A stretch of DNA of 64,000 nt. Source: JADZFO01 sp964512635 (GTDB lineage: Bacteria > 4484-113 > JAFGCY01). Location of the stretch: contig CAZEJB010000018.1 in assembly GCA_964512635.1 (NCBI GenBank), positions 4,170-68,169 on the forward strand, written 5' to 3'. The notes beneath the pieces were generated by a model that was not told the origin of the DNA, searched no databases, and was given only the letters and a program-made list of their open reading frames with translations. Below, in pieces: positions 7,167 to 16,434 of the stretch; position 1 is the first letter of the stretch, and each line of letters opens with the position of its first letter. A program made the position numbers and the translations under genes.

Positions 7167-8414
7167 GTGGAGCGGCTCAGAATTGGCATTACCTGCTACC
7201 CCACCTTTGGCGGCAGCGGGGTTATTGCGACTGAATTAGGCATCGCACTGGCCGAACTGGGCCATGAGGTGCACTTTATTTCAAGCCGGATTCCAGTCCG
7301 GCTGCAGCTTAACTCGATGGCCGATGTCTCGTTCCATGAGGTCAACACCTACACCTACGCCCTGTTTCAGGACCGGCCCTACACACTGACACTGGCGGCC
7401 AAGATGGCTGAGGTTGCAGAAACCTACAACCTCGACCTGCTGCATGTGCACTACGCCATTCCGCATGCGATCAGTGCCCACCTGGCCCAGGAGATGCTTG
7501 AAGGCCGAATCAAGGTTGTTACCACTCTGCACGGGACGGACATCACCCTGGTTGGACAGGACCCCAGCCTGCACAAGATCACGCGCTTTGCCATCAACCG
7601 TTCTGATGTAGTCACGGCCGTTTCGCAGTGGCTCAAGGCTGAAACCGAGAAGGAGTTCAGCCCGCGGCGTGAAGTTGTCGTCGTGCGCAATTTCGTTGAT
7701 ACCAAACTGTTCACTCCACAGGCGGCCAGTCCCTGGCCCGGTCGGCATCTGTGTCCCGGCAACCTGCCGACTCTGATTCACGTCTCAAACTTCCGCCCGG
7801 TCAAGCGCGCCGCCGACGCCGTCGATATCTTTTCCCGGGTGGTGCAAAAGCAGGACTGCCGTCTGTTGATGGTTGGGGACGGCCCCGACCTGGGTACTGC
7901 TCTGCAGCGCGCCAAAGAGCTTGGAGTAATAGATAAGGTTTCATTCCTGGGCAACCGCGAGGATGTCGCCAACCTGCTGGCCGCCAGTGATATCGTCCTG
8001 GTGCCGAGCGCGAGCGAAAGTTTCGGGCTCTCAGCGCTGGAGGCGATGGCCTGCGGCTGTGCGGTGATCTCAAGCAACATCGGCGGTCTGCCTGAGGTCT
8101 TCGACGACGGGGTACACGGCTATCGCTGTGAACTCGGTGATACCGAGACCATGGCAGCCCGGGTTATCGAGCTGCTGGGAGACCCGGCCCGCCTCGACGC
8201 CATGAAACTAGCCGCGCGTGAACACGCTGTGAAGAACTTCGACCTTTCAGTGGTGATTCCTGAGTACATCAGGGTGTATGGCCAGGCGCTGGGCCAGGAC
8301 CTGCTGGCGCAGGGCATGCACCTGCCCCTGGCGGGCGGCGAGACGCGCCCCGCTCTGGGCGCTGCCACTGCCGAGCTGTGCGTTCCACAGCCCGTGAGGA
8401 GTCCCGGTGAATAA
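7167..8414 (+). CDS. bshA: N-acetyl-alpha-D-glucosaminyl L-malate synthase BshA
   Basis: GT4-family glycosyltransferase, 415 aa, that joins UDP-GlcNAc and L-malate in the first step of bacillithiol synthesis. The N terminus is diagnostic: RIGITCYPTFGGSGVIATEL, then GHEVHFISSRIPVRL. The malate/GlcNAc region LLHVHYAIPHAISAHLA and the GT4 donor site SESFGLSALEAMACGC are also present. It is slightly longer than the usual 375-390 residues because of a C-terminal extension after the last helix. Leaderless GTG start. The end overlaps thiE by 8 nt, so it heads a three-gene unit bshA-thiE-thiS. The other bacillithiol genes (bshB, bshC) are not in the window. Confidence 0.92.
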   Translation: MERLRIGITCYPTFGGSGVIATELGIALAELGHEVHFISSRIPVRLQLNSMADVSFHEVNTYTYALFQDRPYTLTLAAKMAEVAETYNLDLLHVHYAIPHAISAHLAQEMLEGRIKVVTTLHGTDITLVGQDPSLHKITRFAINRSDVVTAVSQWLKAETEKEFSPRREVVVVRNFVDTKLFTPQAASPWPGRHLCPGNLPTLIHVSNFRPVKRAADAVDIFSRVVQKQDCRLLMVGDGPDLGTALQRAKELGVIDKVSFLGNREDVANLLAASDIVLVPSASESFGLSALEAMACGCAVISSNIGGLPEVFDDGVHGYRCELGDTETMAARVIELLGDPARLDAMKLAAREHAVKNFDLSVVIPEYIRVYGQALGQDLLAQGMHLPLAGGETRPALGAATAELCVPQPVRSPGE

Positions 8415-9567
8415 CCCCTCGGTCAACCTGGTGCTGGATTCCAACCTGCGGCTGCTGACCGAGCACCTTGGCCGGATCTGCAAGCTGCTCGAGCATCAGC
8501 CACTGCAGGCCGAGCTGCATGAGCAATTGGTTGAGCTGCATAAGCGGGCCAAGCTGGCTGAGCGGCGTCTGCGGATACGTTTCAGCCGCGGCCTGCTCAG
8601 CCTGGAGCCTGGAACCGAGCTGAGCACTGAGGAGAGCCGCGCAGCGCAGCCCCTGCCTGGTGTGGATCCGGACTCCACAGCCCTGAAGCCCTGCGTCGAA
8701 GCCGCCCGGGCACTGGAGAACTTCTTCCGCAGCTTCAGTCTGGCTGAAGAAGCTGAGATCTACCGCAAGCTGCGCTTTGATCTCAGCGCGCTGGCCAAGG
8801 AACAGGAAAGCCTCGTCCGCAGCTCCGCGGCACCTGCCAATCTGGGCGGGCGAGCGGCTGCGGCGGAGTCCCAGTCGGGTCCACGCCGAATCTCCAGCGC
8901 TCTTGTTTCCTGCCCGCTCTATTTCATTCTTGACGAAAGCCTCTGTGAGAACCGTGATCCGCTGCGCCTCGGGATGGACGCCCTGGCTGGCGGAGTGCAG
9001 ATTATCCAGCTGCGATTCAAGGCCCTCAGCAGCGCACGGCTGCTGGATCTCGCGCGCCGGCTCAAGCCGCTGTGCCAGGAGCGCGGCTGCATCCTGATCA
9101 TCAATGACCGGCTGGACATCGCGCTGCTGGCCGGAGCAGATGGCCTGCACATAGGTGATGATGATCCGCCACTGCCTGATATCAAGGCACTGGCGCCACA
9201 GCTTCTGGTCGGTGTGACGGCGCGCAAGCCCCAGACCGCGCTTCGCGCCCAGGAGCAGGGAGCTGACTATGTGGCCTGCGGCAGCCTCTTCGGCAGCCCA
9301 ACTAAGCCCGGCGTGCCGACAGTTGGTGTCAGGACATTGCAGCAGGTAGTCACCGCAGTTCAGATACCGGTAGTAGGAATCGGCGGTGTCACCCTGGAAA
9401 ATTGCCACTCGGTGCTGGAGTCGGGAGCTCAGGGATTCTGCAGCATTTCACCCTTCGCCAGCGGACGTAAACCGCTGCGCAGCCTGGTACAGGAGTTCCT
9501 GAGAAAGGCGGCCTATGGTGATTCCCGCAGTCACTCTGCCTTACATGAAACAGTCGATACCCTGTGA
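8407..9567 (+). CDS. thiE: Thiamine-phosphate synthase ThiE with N-terminal helical domain
   Basis: The C-terminal half (from about residue 165) is ThiE, which couples HMP-PP and thiazole phosphate to thiamine monophosphate. Seen: LYFILDESLC, the substrate/metal segment IIINDRLDIALLAGADGLHI, YVACGSLFGSPTKPG and VVGIGGVTLEN. The first 160 residues are helical and contain EAARALENFFRSFS and YRKLRFDLSALAKE, resembling the N-terminal extension found on ThiE in some phyla (ThiD2-like), but diverged, so I would not assign HMP-P kinase activity. GTG start inside the end of bshA; thiS follows after 16 nt. Confidence 0.88.
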   Translation: MNNPSVNLVLDSNLRLLTEHLGRICKLLEHQPLQAELHEQLVELHKRAKLAERRLRIRFSRGLLSLEPGTELSTEESRAAQPLPGVDPDSTALKPCVEAARALENFFRSFSLAEEAEIYRKLRFDLSALAKEQESLVRSSAAPANLGGRAAAAESQSGPRRISSALVSCPLYFILDESLCENRDPLRLGMDALAGGVQIIQLRFKALSSARLLDLARRLKPLCQERGCILIINDRLDIALLAGADGLHIGDDDPPLPDIKALAPQLLVGVTARKPQTALRAQEQGADYVACGSLFGSPTKPGVPTVGVRTLQQVVTAVQIPVVGIGGVTLENCHSVLESGAQGFCSISPFASGRKPLRSLVQEFLRKAAYGDSRSHSALHETVDTL

Positions 9568-9583
9568 AACCTCTTGACCTGAA

Positions 9584-9787
9584 ATGACTACGATTTGCGT
9601 AAACGGTCAGAATCGACCTTTCGACGGCCCGGTCGACGGAGCCGGGCTGTTGCTTGCGCTTGGCCTTTCCGAAGCGCCGCTGGTTGTCGAGCTCAACGGT
9701 AAAGTGATGTCCAGGGATGAGTTTGCCCGCATTAGTCTGCAGGAGAGCGACTCGGTCGAACTTGTGTCAATTGTTGGCGGTGGTTAG
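9584..9787 (+). CDS. thiS: Sulfur carrier protein ThiS
   Basis: A 67-aa ubiquitin-like sulfur carrier. It has the ThiS pattern: an N-terminal strand TTICVNGQNRPF, the middle VVELNGKVMSRDEFA, and the C-terminal tail ELVSIVGGG, whose terminal Gly-Gly is adenylated and thiocarboxylated to supply sulfur for the thiazole ring of thiamine. It follows thiE closely in the same direction. The partner thiazole synthase ThiG is not in the window. No TPP riboswitch was recognised ahead of the unit. Confidence 0.9.
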   Translation: MTTICVNGQNRPFDGPVDGAGLLLALGLSEAPLVVELNGKVMSRDEFARISLQESDSVELVSIVGGG

Positions 9788-9877
9788 GAAAAAGACCCGA
9801 TAAAAGCCAACATAGACAATGCCTTGGAATGATAACAGCATATTTATCTACGGATAATCCGTGTTTACTCACAAAGT

Positions 9878-9906
9878 TTGCACTAAAGCCACTGTTGGAG
9901 TACAAT
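9878..9906 (+). promoter_or_regulatory. Sigma70-type promoter for the DUF885 gene
   Basis: -35 TTGCAC (9878-9883), 17-base spacer, -10 TACAAT (9901-9906). Transcription would start near 9913, upstream of all candidate starts of the next gene. Confidence 0.7.
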
Positions 9907-9979
9907 GAAGGCCCTATTTTAGGGCTAATTGCTGATCTGGTCTGCTCCGAGGGCCAGTCGGCAACTCGAGGTGGCAAAG

Positions 9980-12460
9980 GTGGCAGGCCAGAATAAGAAG
10001 ACTGGCGCCCCAGCGTCCAAGAGCCCGGCGGGCAAGACACCGGCCGGCAAGACGGCGGAGACGCAGGGCGTCGCTAGGGGTAGGGGAGCGCAGCAGGTTA
10101 CAGCTAAGGGGGCGGACAAGTCCGGCCCTGCGCGCAGCTCCAAGCCAGAAAGCAAGTCCACTCCCGCCACGAAGTCCACTTCTGCATCAAAACCCGCGGT
10201 CGCTTCAGCGAAGTCAGCTTCGAAGACTTCAACTAAGCCAATTGTCGAATCAAGTCGTGGTTCTGCGAAAAAGGAAGCTCGAGCTGCCAGTCCGGCTAAG
10301 GGCCTTGCGAGCAAGACTCCTTCAGTGAAAAACCCTGGCTCCAAAACTGCGCCGGTCAAGGGCTCAGCAGCCAAAACTCCGGCACCCAAGATGACATCAG
10401 CCAAGACAACACTAACCAAGACAGGATCAGCCAAAGCGTCGCCGACCAAAACGGCTCCGGTCAAGTCGGATTCCAAGTCAGCATCAAAAACTGAAGCCAG
10501 GGCGTCCAGCAAGGCGGCTGCGACGCCTGCCAAGCCCACAACCAAGGTCACTTTGCCGGCGACTAAGACTGCTGCGCCTGCGGTTAAGACTTCAGCGACA
10601 TTGCCGTTAAGAACGCATCTGCCACCGGCCAAGCCCGCGCCGGTCGTGAAGACCGGCGTTCAGCCGCCAACGCCGCCGCCGCCGCCGATTAAGCACGCCA
10701 CGCCGGCCTCGAAGACGCCGCCCAAGGCTGCGCCTAAGGTCGAGCCCAAGCCGGCTGCATCGAAGACTGGTGTAACAGCGCGGATGTCTCCGGCAACGGC
10801 CGCCAAGGTTGCAGCCGCCCAGGGCGAGTTCGAGAAGCAGGCCCGCCGTTATCTGGACTGGATCGCCAAGCAGTATCCCGAGACCGCGACCTACCTCGGC
10901 CTCCATGACAACGACAACAAACTGACCTCCTTTCTGCCGAAATCGGTTGAGGAACGCCGCGACAAGCTGCGGGAGTTCCGTAAGGCCTTTTTTGAGCTGG
11001 ACGAGCGCGGACTCGATGTAGACAGCAAGATTGAGCGGCGTCTGATCGTCGACCACCTTGATGTCCAGCTCGCGCTGGAAAAGACCTGGGCGTCGGAGGA
11101 GCGCGATCCCAGCCTCTTCCTGCAGACCGGTGTCTATGGCTGCTATGCCATCACAATCCGCGAGTGCGGTGATGCTCCGATCGCTGCCGCCAAGATGACC
11201 GATCGCCTGACCGCGATTCCCAAGCTGCTCCAGCAGGGCAAGAAGCTGGTTACCCGGCCGACCCTGATCAACTGCGAAGTCGCTCTGACCTCCGGGCCGG
11301 GGGCGATCGCTTTCTTCAAGGACACCGTGGCCAAGTTCGCCAAGCGCGTCAAGGAAGGCAAGATTCGCCAGTCGATGCGAGAAGCGGCGCAGGCGGCCGA
11401 GGACGCAGTCGAAGACTACATGAAGTGGGTCAAGACCGAGCTGCTGCCGATTGCCACTCAGGACTTCTCAATCGGCCGCGAGCTGTTCAACCTCATGCTC
11501 GCCAAGCAGCACCACCTGGAGCTGGATGCCGACCAGCTGATTTCGCTGGGCCAGAAAGAATATGAAACGACCGTGGCCGCGCTGGACATGATCTGTTCCC
11601 AGATCAACAAGCGTGCCGCCAAGCAATACAGCTGGGAGCAGTGGGTGGATATCGTCAAGCGCGACCACCCGACGAACTCCGAGCTGGTGCAGTATTACAG
11701 CGATGAAATGAAGCGCGCCAAGCGCTTCGTGATTGAGCGTGCACTGGTGAATATCCCCGAGGGCGAGAAGATCGACGTCGTGCCGACGCCGGAGTTCGCC
11801 CGCCCGGTGATCCCTTATGCCGCTTATGTCCCGCCCGCGCCATTCGAGCGCGAGCAGCGCGGAACCTTCTGGGTCACCCCGGTCGACCGCGATATGAGCC
11901 CCGAGGAGATGGAGAAGCAGCTCCGTGACCACTGCACGCACGGCATTGTTATCACCGCGCTGCATGAGGCCTATCCAGGCCACCACCTGCAGCTGACCGT
12001 GGCCAACCAGCTCAAGCACCGCCCACTGCGAGTGCTGCTGGGGACCAGCGTGTTTGATGAGGGCTGGGCGCTCTACTGCGAGCAGATGATGTGGGAGCAG
12101 GGTTTCTATGACGACCTGCGCGCCCGGCTGCTGCAGCTTAAGGACCAGCTCTGGCGGGCCTGCCGCGTGATCATTGACGGCAAGCTGCATACGGGCCAGA
12201 TGACCCGCGAAGAGGCGGTCGACTTCCTGGTGGAGAAGGCCAAGCTCGAGCGGCCGAATGCCGAGGCGGAGGTGCTGCGCTATTGCCGCACTCCAACGCA
12301 GCCGATGAGCTATGTCGTAGGCAAGCAGCAGGTGCTGAGCGTCCTGGCCGACTACAAGGCCAAGCGCGGCGCGGCCTTCAACCTGCGCCAGTTCCACAAC
12401 GAGTTCATCAGCCACGGCAGCTTGCCGATCAACATGATCCGCCAGCTGATGGACGTGTAG
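9980..12460 (+). CDS. DUF885 metallopeptidase-like protein with Lys/Ala-rich N-terminal tail
   Basis: About 826 aa in two parts. Residues 1-270 are low-complexity Lys/Ala/Ser/Thr/Pro with many K-T/S-x-P-A-K type units, like the tails of histone H1-like bacterial proteins. From about residue 280 to the end it is a DUF885 protein, with helix-rich sequence and the motif HEAYPGHH (662-669), an HExxxxH-type site that likely binds zinc; some relatives act as peptidases. There is no signal peptide, so it is probably cytoplasmic. GTG 9980 is chosen because GAGG stands 8 nt before it; TTG 9929 and GTG 9971 are in-frame alternatives. The tail may bind nucleic acid or envelope polymers (inference). Confidence 0.8.
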   Translation: MAGQNKKTGAPASKSPAGKTPAGKTAETQGVARGRGAQQVTAKGADKSGPARSSKPESKSTPATKSTSASKPAVASAKSASKTSTKPIVESSRGSAKKEARAASPAKGLASKTPSVKNPGSKTAPVKGSAAKTPAPKMTSAKTTLTKTGSAKASPTKTAPVKSDSKSASKTEARASSKAAATPAKPTTKVTLPATKTAAPAVKTSATLPLRTHLPPAKPAPVVKTGVQPPTPPPPPIKHATPASKTPPKAAPKVEPKPAASKTGVTARMSPATAAKVAAAQGEFEKQARRYLDWIAKQYPETATYLGLHDNDNKLTSFLPKSVEERRDKLREFRKAFFELDERGLDVDSKIERRLIVDHLDVQLALEKTWASEERDPSLFLQTGVYGCYAITIRECGDAPIAAAKMTDRLTAIPKLLQQGKKLVTRPTLINCEVALTSGPGAIAFFKDTVAKFAKRVKEGKIRQSMREAAQAAEDAVEDYMKWVKTELLPIATQDFSIGRELFNLMLAKQHHLELDADQLISLGQKEYETTVAALDMICSQINKRAAKQYSWEQWVDIVKRDHPTNSELVQYYSDEMKRAKRFVIERALVNIPEGEKIDVVPTPEFARPVIPYAAYVPPAPFEREQRGTFWVTPVDRDMSPEEMEKQLRDHCTHGIVITALHEAYPGHHLQLTVANQLKHRPLRVLLGTSVFDEGWALYCEQMMWEQGFYDDLRARLLQLKDQLWRACRVIIDGKLHTGQMTREEAVDFLVEKAKLERPNAEAEVLRYCRTPTQPMSYVVGKQQVLSVLADYKAKRGAAFNLRQFHNEFISHGSLPINMIRQLMDV

Positions 12461-12564
12461 GGCTGCTGGCTAAGACCTCAGTAAAAAATCAAGCCTGCTT
12501 CAAGCATGGCTCAAGATCGCATATTCCCACTCAAACGTACGTATACTGCCCCCGGAGGCAGTGT

Positions 12565-13794
12565 ATGTATAACTTACCAGGAAAACTAGGCGGCACAAAC
12601 GATGCCGTTGTGGAGGAGTGGAACAAGCTGATTGTGGCCACCTACACCAGCTTGTACGACGATTGGGGTAGCCGCTTCATTGAAAGCCACCCCGACAAGT
12701 TGGTCAACCCTTTGATTAGCAACTCGGTCAAGTGGTTTGGTAACCCAGCTGAGCCCCGATTCTGTATCAGCGAAGACGCTGCCCGCAAGTTGTCTGACTG
12801 GGGGGTAAGGGGACGCCACTCATATCACAACGAATACTGTGAATACGTGGTAGTCTACCGAACTGATGCGACGGGCAAGCTGCGGCCCAAGAGGGTCGAA
12901 GTAACAACCGAGCTGCGGGAATTCTGGCTCTGCATGGCCAAATATGATCCCGGCGCCTTGCGCGGATCAGCCGAAGAAATAGTTGGACACTCATTAGAGT
13001 GGTCGGAGCTCTATGGGCCTTCGGTGAGTGATCCCGCAACCCTTAGTTTGGCGCAGCGGGAACAAAAGTTCAACACCCATCTTGGCGGCGGAGGAGGGTC
13101 CGCATCTCCAAACGATCCCAGCCTACCAATCAACACAAGCGAGCATGCGCTTTTCATGAGCCATCCAATTAACGGATTGGACGATCTGATCTACGTGGTG
13201 ATGTTCGGAGCACGGCCACGCGCGGTCAAAAAGGTGAACACTGTCCGTCCCGCGAATATCCGGGAGATATTTGTCGCAGAAAATGTTGCCTATCTGGCGT
13301 GCCGGCATGCCGACCCGGCTGCCGCGGCCGGGGCGCAAAGTAATGCTTGGAAGGGAAAGGCTGTGGCCTTTGCTGACCCCCTAGGCATGTATATCCTCAG
13401 CTTCAACGATGCAGGCTTTGAATATCAGGGTCAGGCAATCCCGCCATCCTGGATCAGACTTGGCCGTGGTGTTGCAGGTCTCAGCCAGCGGCTGGAGTTT
13501 GGACCCAGTGACGGGGAGGCTGCTTTCCTCGACGACATCGAGGTTGTTGAGGGCGGCGAACGCCATCCTCTAAATGGTGGCTACGATGTCGTAGCTGCCC
13601 TCGAGGTGGGACCGCTAGTTGCGGTTGGAGATCTAACTCCACCAGCTCAGGAAGAAATTCAGTTTGTCCCCGGTCTCGATAGCCCCTACGACTGCAGTCA
13701 AGCAATTGTCTGCGCAAATATTCGGAACAACTGGGAAGAGTACAAGCAGGGCAGAGACAAGAAGATCGGCCCTCGGCTGATGGGTCCAGGGTAA
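12565..13794 (+). CDS. Unknown protein co-transcribed with a DyP-type peroxidase
   Basis: A 409-aa protein I do not recognise. It has no signal peptide and no membrane segment. A first domain (residues 1-150) is rich in aromatic residues (EYCEYVVVYR, ELREFWLCMAKYDP). A glycine-rich hinge LGGGGGSASP near residue 175 leads to a second domain with alternating strand and helix. ATG 12565 is secure: GGAGG at 12554-12558 with six bases between, and a -10 element TATACT at 12542-12547. The peroxidase gene starts 4 nt after its stop. Its base composition looks lower in GC than the neighbours. It could be a cargo, substrate or maturation partner of the peroxidase; this is inference from position only. 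Confidence 0.7.
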   Translation: MYNLPGKLGGTNDAVVEEWNKLIVATYTSLYDDWGSRFIESHPDKLVNPLISNSVKWFGNPAEPRFCISEDAARKLSDWGVRGRHSYHNEYCEYVVVYRTDATGKLRPKRVEVTTELREFWLCMAKYDPGALRGSAEEIVGHSLEWSELYGPSVSDPATLSLAQREQKFNTHLGGGGGSASPNDPSLPINTSEHALFMSHPINGLDDLIYVVMFGARPRAVKKVNTVRPANIREIFVAENVAYLACRHADPAAAAGAQSNAWKGKAVAFADPLGMYILSFNDAGFEYQGQAIPPSWIRLGRGVAGLSQRLEFGPSDGEAAFLDDIEVVEGGERHPLNGGYDVVAALEVGPLVAVGDLTPPAQEEIQFVPGLDSPYDCSQAIVCANIRNNWEEYKQGRDKKIGPRLMGPG

Positions 13795-13798
13795 GCGG

Positions 13799-15058
13799 AT
13801 GCAGACAAGGCGATTGCAGGATGGCATTTACTGGGACAGCGGCCAAGTTCCGCCGCGCTGCTTTGCCATGGCATTCCTGCGCCTGACCTCGCAGGCGACG
13901 AAGGCGAACGCGGTCCACAGTTTTCTGGCGGGCTTGTGGGCAATGCTTCAAGCTTTGCGGAAAGGTGAGGTGGCTGATTTACCCGGACTGGACAATCAGG
14001 ATAGCGGCTTGGACGTTCTCCTTGGTTTCGGTCCCAAGGCTTTTGTCGTACAGGGTATCAGACGAGCCATCCCGGAAGCGCTTAGCTCGCGCTACAGCTA
14101 CCTCTCAGCACGAAACGGTGGTGGTAACCTGATCCTTGCCGGCTCGGGGTTGCGTTACAAGAGCGGTATCGTGCGCAACGCCGCCACCGAGGAATTCGTG
14201 CTCCAGTTCACCGGAGAGACTCCGCTAAGCGTGAACCGTGCAGTCGTCGAAGTCTGGAAGTATGTCTTTGACCGTACCAGCCGTGAAACTGGATCTACTG
14301 CCATTGAGTTATCCTCCTTCTACACAGGCTTTAATCGTGAGGATAAGAGGAGCTGGTTAGATTTCCACGACGGGGTATCCAACTTGCAGAGCGGACAAGA
14401 AAGGTACGATGCTATTGCCGTCCACAATCTGCCGGCGGAATCGCCGGACAAGTGGACAGAGCTTGGCACCTACATGACATTCATGCGTGCTCAAGTTAAC
14501 CTGACTCGCTGGCGCGGCCTAAACCACCTTCGTAGTGACTCGCCTGACATTACTCGTTTACAGGAGCAACTTGTTGGGCGGGCCAAACGAAGCGGCTGCC
14601 CTGTCTCACACTTTGATGCCTCTGGATATCCCGTTTCCGACTCACAATGTCCACTCGCTGGCACATCCTCGGTGGTCGATGATGGCAATGAACTTTTCAG
14701 GGTACCGCCAGATGCACAGGACGAGCGTATACGAACCAGCCATGTGCAGCGCGCCAACCACCATGTCGAACCAGTTTCAGACGACAATTCCCTGCGCATC
14801 TACCGGCAAGGATATGAGTTCCTTGCTGGAATGGGAGTCGATGCCATGCCCGATCTCGGCCTGAACTTCGTGGCCTTTATGCGGCATCCATCGCGCTTGC
14901 AACGGATGCTGACAACGCCAGGCTGGTTAGGCAGGATCAATTTTGGCGGGATGGCAGGAGGCGGACCTGAGTTGCTTAGCGTCGAGGCCGCCGCTAACTT
15001 CCTTGTGCCCTCCGTGATTGATGGTGAGCCTTTTCCTGGGGCGGGTATCTTTGAATAA
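13799..15058 (+). CDS. Dye-decolorizing (DyP-type) haem peroxidase
   Basis: A 419-aa haem peroxidase of the DyP superfamily, which oxidises aromatic substrates with H2O2. Seen: the family's catalytic-aspartate motif GxxDG as DFHDG at residues 188-192 in WLDFHDGVSNL (the first Gly is replaced by Asp), the strand GTYMTFMRAQVNL, the proximal-histidine region SHVQRANHH (314-322), and YRQGYEF (335-341) at the Arg site before the last core strand. No Sec or Tat signal is visible, so cytoplasmic or encapsulated. It starts 4 nt after the unknown 409-aa gene and is certainly in its operon. No encapsulin gene is in view. Confidence 0.8.
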   Translation: MQTRRLQDGIYWDSGQVPPRCFAMAFLRLTSQATKANAVHSFLAGLWAMLQALRKGEVADLPGLDNQDSGLDVLLGFGPKAFVVQGIRRAIPEALSSRYSYLSARNGGGNLILAGSGLRYKSGIVRNAATEEFVLQFTGETPLSVNRAVVEVWKYVFDRTSRETGSTAIELSSFYTGFNREDKRSWLDFHDGVSNLQSGQERYDAIAVHNLPAESPDKWTELGTYMTFMRAQVNLTRWRGLNHLRSDSPDITRLQEQLVGRAKRSGCPVSHFDASGYPVSDSQCPLAGTSSVVDDGNELFRVPPDAQDERIRTSHVQRANHHVEPVSDDNSLRIYRQGYEFLAGMGVDAMPDLGLNFVAFMRHPSRLQRMLTTPGWLGRINFGGMAGGGPELLSVEAAANFLVPSVIDGEPFPGAGIFE

Positions 15059-15141
15059 AGAGATTGAACCTGACCTCCGATACTCCCAAACACGACTAAA
15101 ACCAACTGGGCCCCCGGGTAGGAATGTTCAGTTTCTAGATT

Positions 15142-16422
15142 CTACAGTACGTTCCGTCCCTCATAGATCGCCCGGACGATGTCGCTCAGCTCCGGCTCAC
15201 GCAGGCTCATGTCCTCGATCTCATAGCGCTCCAGCAGGCGCTCAATCAGGTCGCTGGCAGAAAAGAGCGTGCGGTCGAAGCCGATCTGGAAGTGCCGCGG
15301 CGCCAGGCGGCGGATCCGCAGCGGAGGGCTGCCGTCCCGGGTGCTCAGGGTCTTCGTGGCGCCGCCTGGCAGGGCGGCGTTTCCTTCCCCCGGGCTGCCG
15401 CCCGGGGCCACACCGCCCAGTGCAACGGTCAGCAGTTCCTGCATAAACTGCCGCGCCCCGGGCTCATCGAGGGTCTCGGCCGAGAATGCCAGCAGGCTGT
15501 CATCGCCGCCCAGAGTACGCCCCGAGTAGTCCGGTACATAGTCCTTCTTCAGCTCGATGATGATCCGCCGCCGGCGACCGAAGCGATCCAGCAGATCCTC
15601 GCGGCTGCCGTCATAGAGGATCTTGCCGCCGTCGATGATGATGATCCGCTCGCACAGCTCCTCGATGTCCGTCAGGTCGTGGGTGGTCAGAATGATCGTC
15701 ACCTGCTCCTCGGCGTTGATCTGACGGATAAACCGCCGCACGCGCTCCTTGACCGCCACATCGAGGCCAATGGTCGGCTCGTCGAGGAACAGGATCGGCG
15801 GGCCGTGCAGCAGGCTGGCCGCCAGGTCGCACTTCATCCGCTGGCCGAGACTCAGCTTGCGCACCGGGGTGTGCAGCTGCTCCTGGATCTCCAGCACCTC
15901 GATGAAGCGGTCCAGGCGCCGGCGGTAGTCGGCCGGCGGGATTTGATAGATCTTCTGCAGCAGGTTGAAGGCCTCAATCACGGCGAGGTCCCACCAGAGC
16001 TGGGTGCGCTGGCCGAAGACCACACCGATCTGGTGGGCGTGGGCATAGCGCTCGCGGCTGGGCACCAGGCCATTGACCTCAATGGTTCCGCTGGTCGGTG
16101 CCAGGATGCCGGTCAGCATCTTGATTGTCGTACTCTTGCCGGCGCCGTTGGAGCCGATGTAGCCGACGATCTCGCCGCGGCGGATGTCGAAGTCAATACC
16201 GTCGACCGCGCGGATTTCCTTGTGGCGGCGCTGGAACAGGTCGCGCATGGCGCCGGCGACGCCCTCACGGCGGTCATAGGACTTATAGATCTTGCTCAGG
16301 CCCTTAACGTGGATGATCGGCGCTGCCCCGGCGTACGTTACCGGCTGCGCAGAGTCAGCCACGACCAGTTTTGGCGCGGCACCTGCAGGGTCCGGCTGCG
16401 GACTGGGGTTGGCAGAGCTCAC
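15142..16422 (-). CDS. ABC-2-type exporter ATPase
   Basis: A 426-aa ATP-binding subunit of the exporter class that pairs with DUF990/ABC-2 permeases. Seen: Walker A GSNGAGKST, the class feature VFGQRTQLWWDL, signature LSLGQRMK, Walker B ILFLDEPTIGLD and H-loop THD. The usual ATPase ends near residue 300. Here a further 100 residues form a regulatory tail with a Gly/Pro-rich segment. No permease gene lies next to it, so the partners must be elsewhere. The GTG start lies six bases after TAACAT, so the message is probably leaderless. Substrate unknown. Confidence 0.85.
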   Translation of the reverse strand: MSSANPSPQPDPAGAAPKLVVADSAQPVTYAGAAPIIHVKGLSKIYKSYDRREGVAGAMRDLFQRRHKEIRAVDGIDFDIRRGEIVGYIGSNGAGKSTTIKMLTGILAPTSGTIEVNGLVPSRERYAHAHQIGVVFGQRTQLWWDLAVIEAFNLLQKIYQIPPADYRRRLDRFIEVLEIQEQLHTPVRKLSLGQRMKCDLAASLLHGPPILFLDEPTIGLDVAVKERVRRFIRQINAEEQVTIILTTHDLTDIEELCERIIIIDGGKILYDGSREDLLDRFGRRRRIIIELKKDYVPDYSGRTLGGDDSLLAFSAETLDEPGARQFMQELLTVALGGVAPGGSPGEGNAALPGGATKTLSTRDGSPPLRIRRLAPRHFQIGFDRTLFSASDLIERLLERYEIEDMSLREPELSDIVRAIYEGRNVL

Positions 16423-16428
16423 CGCTCT

Positions 16429-16434
16429 ATGTTA
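16429..16434 (-). promoter_or_regulatory. -10 element TAACAT, 6 nt before GTG 16422
   Basis: Minus-strand TAACAT, exactly six bases, then the GTG of the ABC ATPase. It overlaps the stop-codon region of the gene upstream. Confidence 0.5.

Noticed and set aside
7081..7167. TPP riboswitch ahead of bshA-thiE-thiS
   Set aside because: The intergenic space is too short and lacks the conserved CTGAGA core.
10607..11056. Minus-strand open frame opposite the Lys/Ala tail
   Set aside because: Arg/Leu-rich mirror of low-complexity codons; no support.
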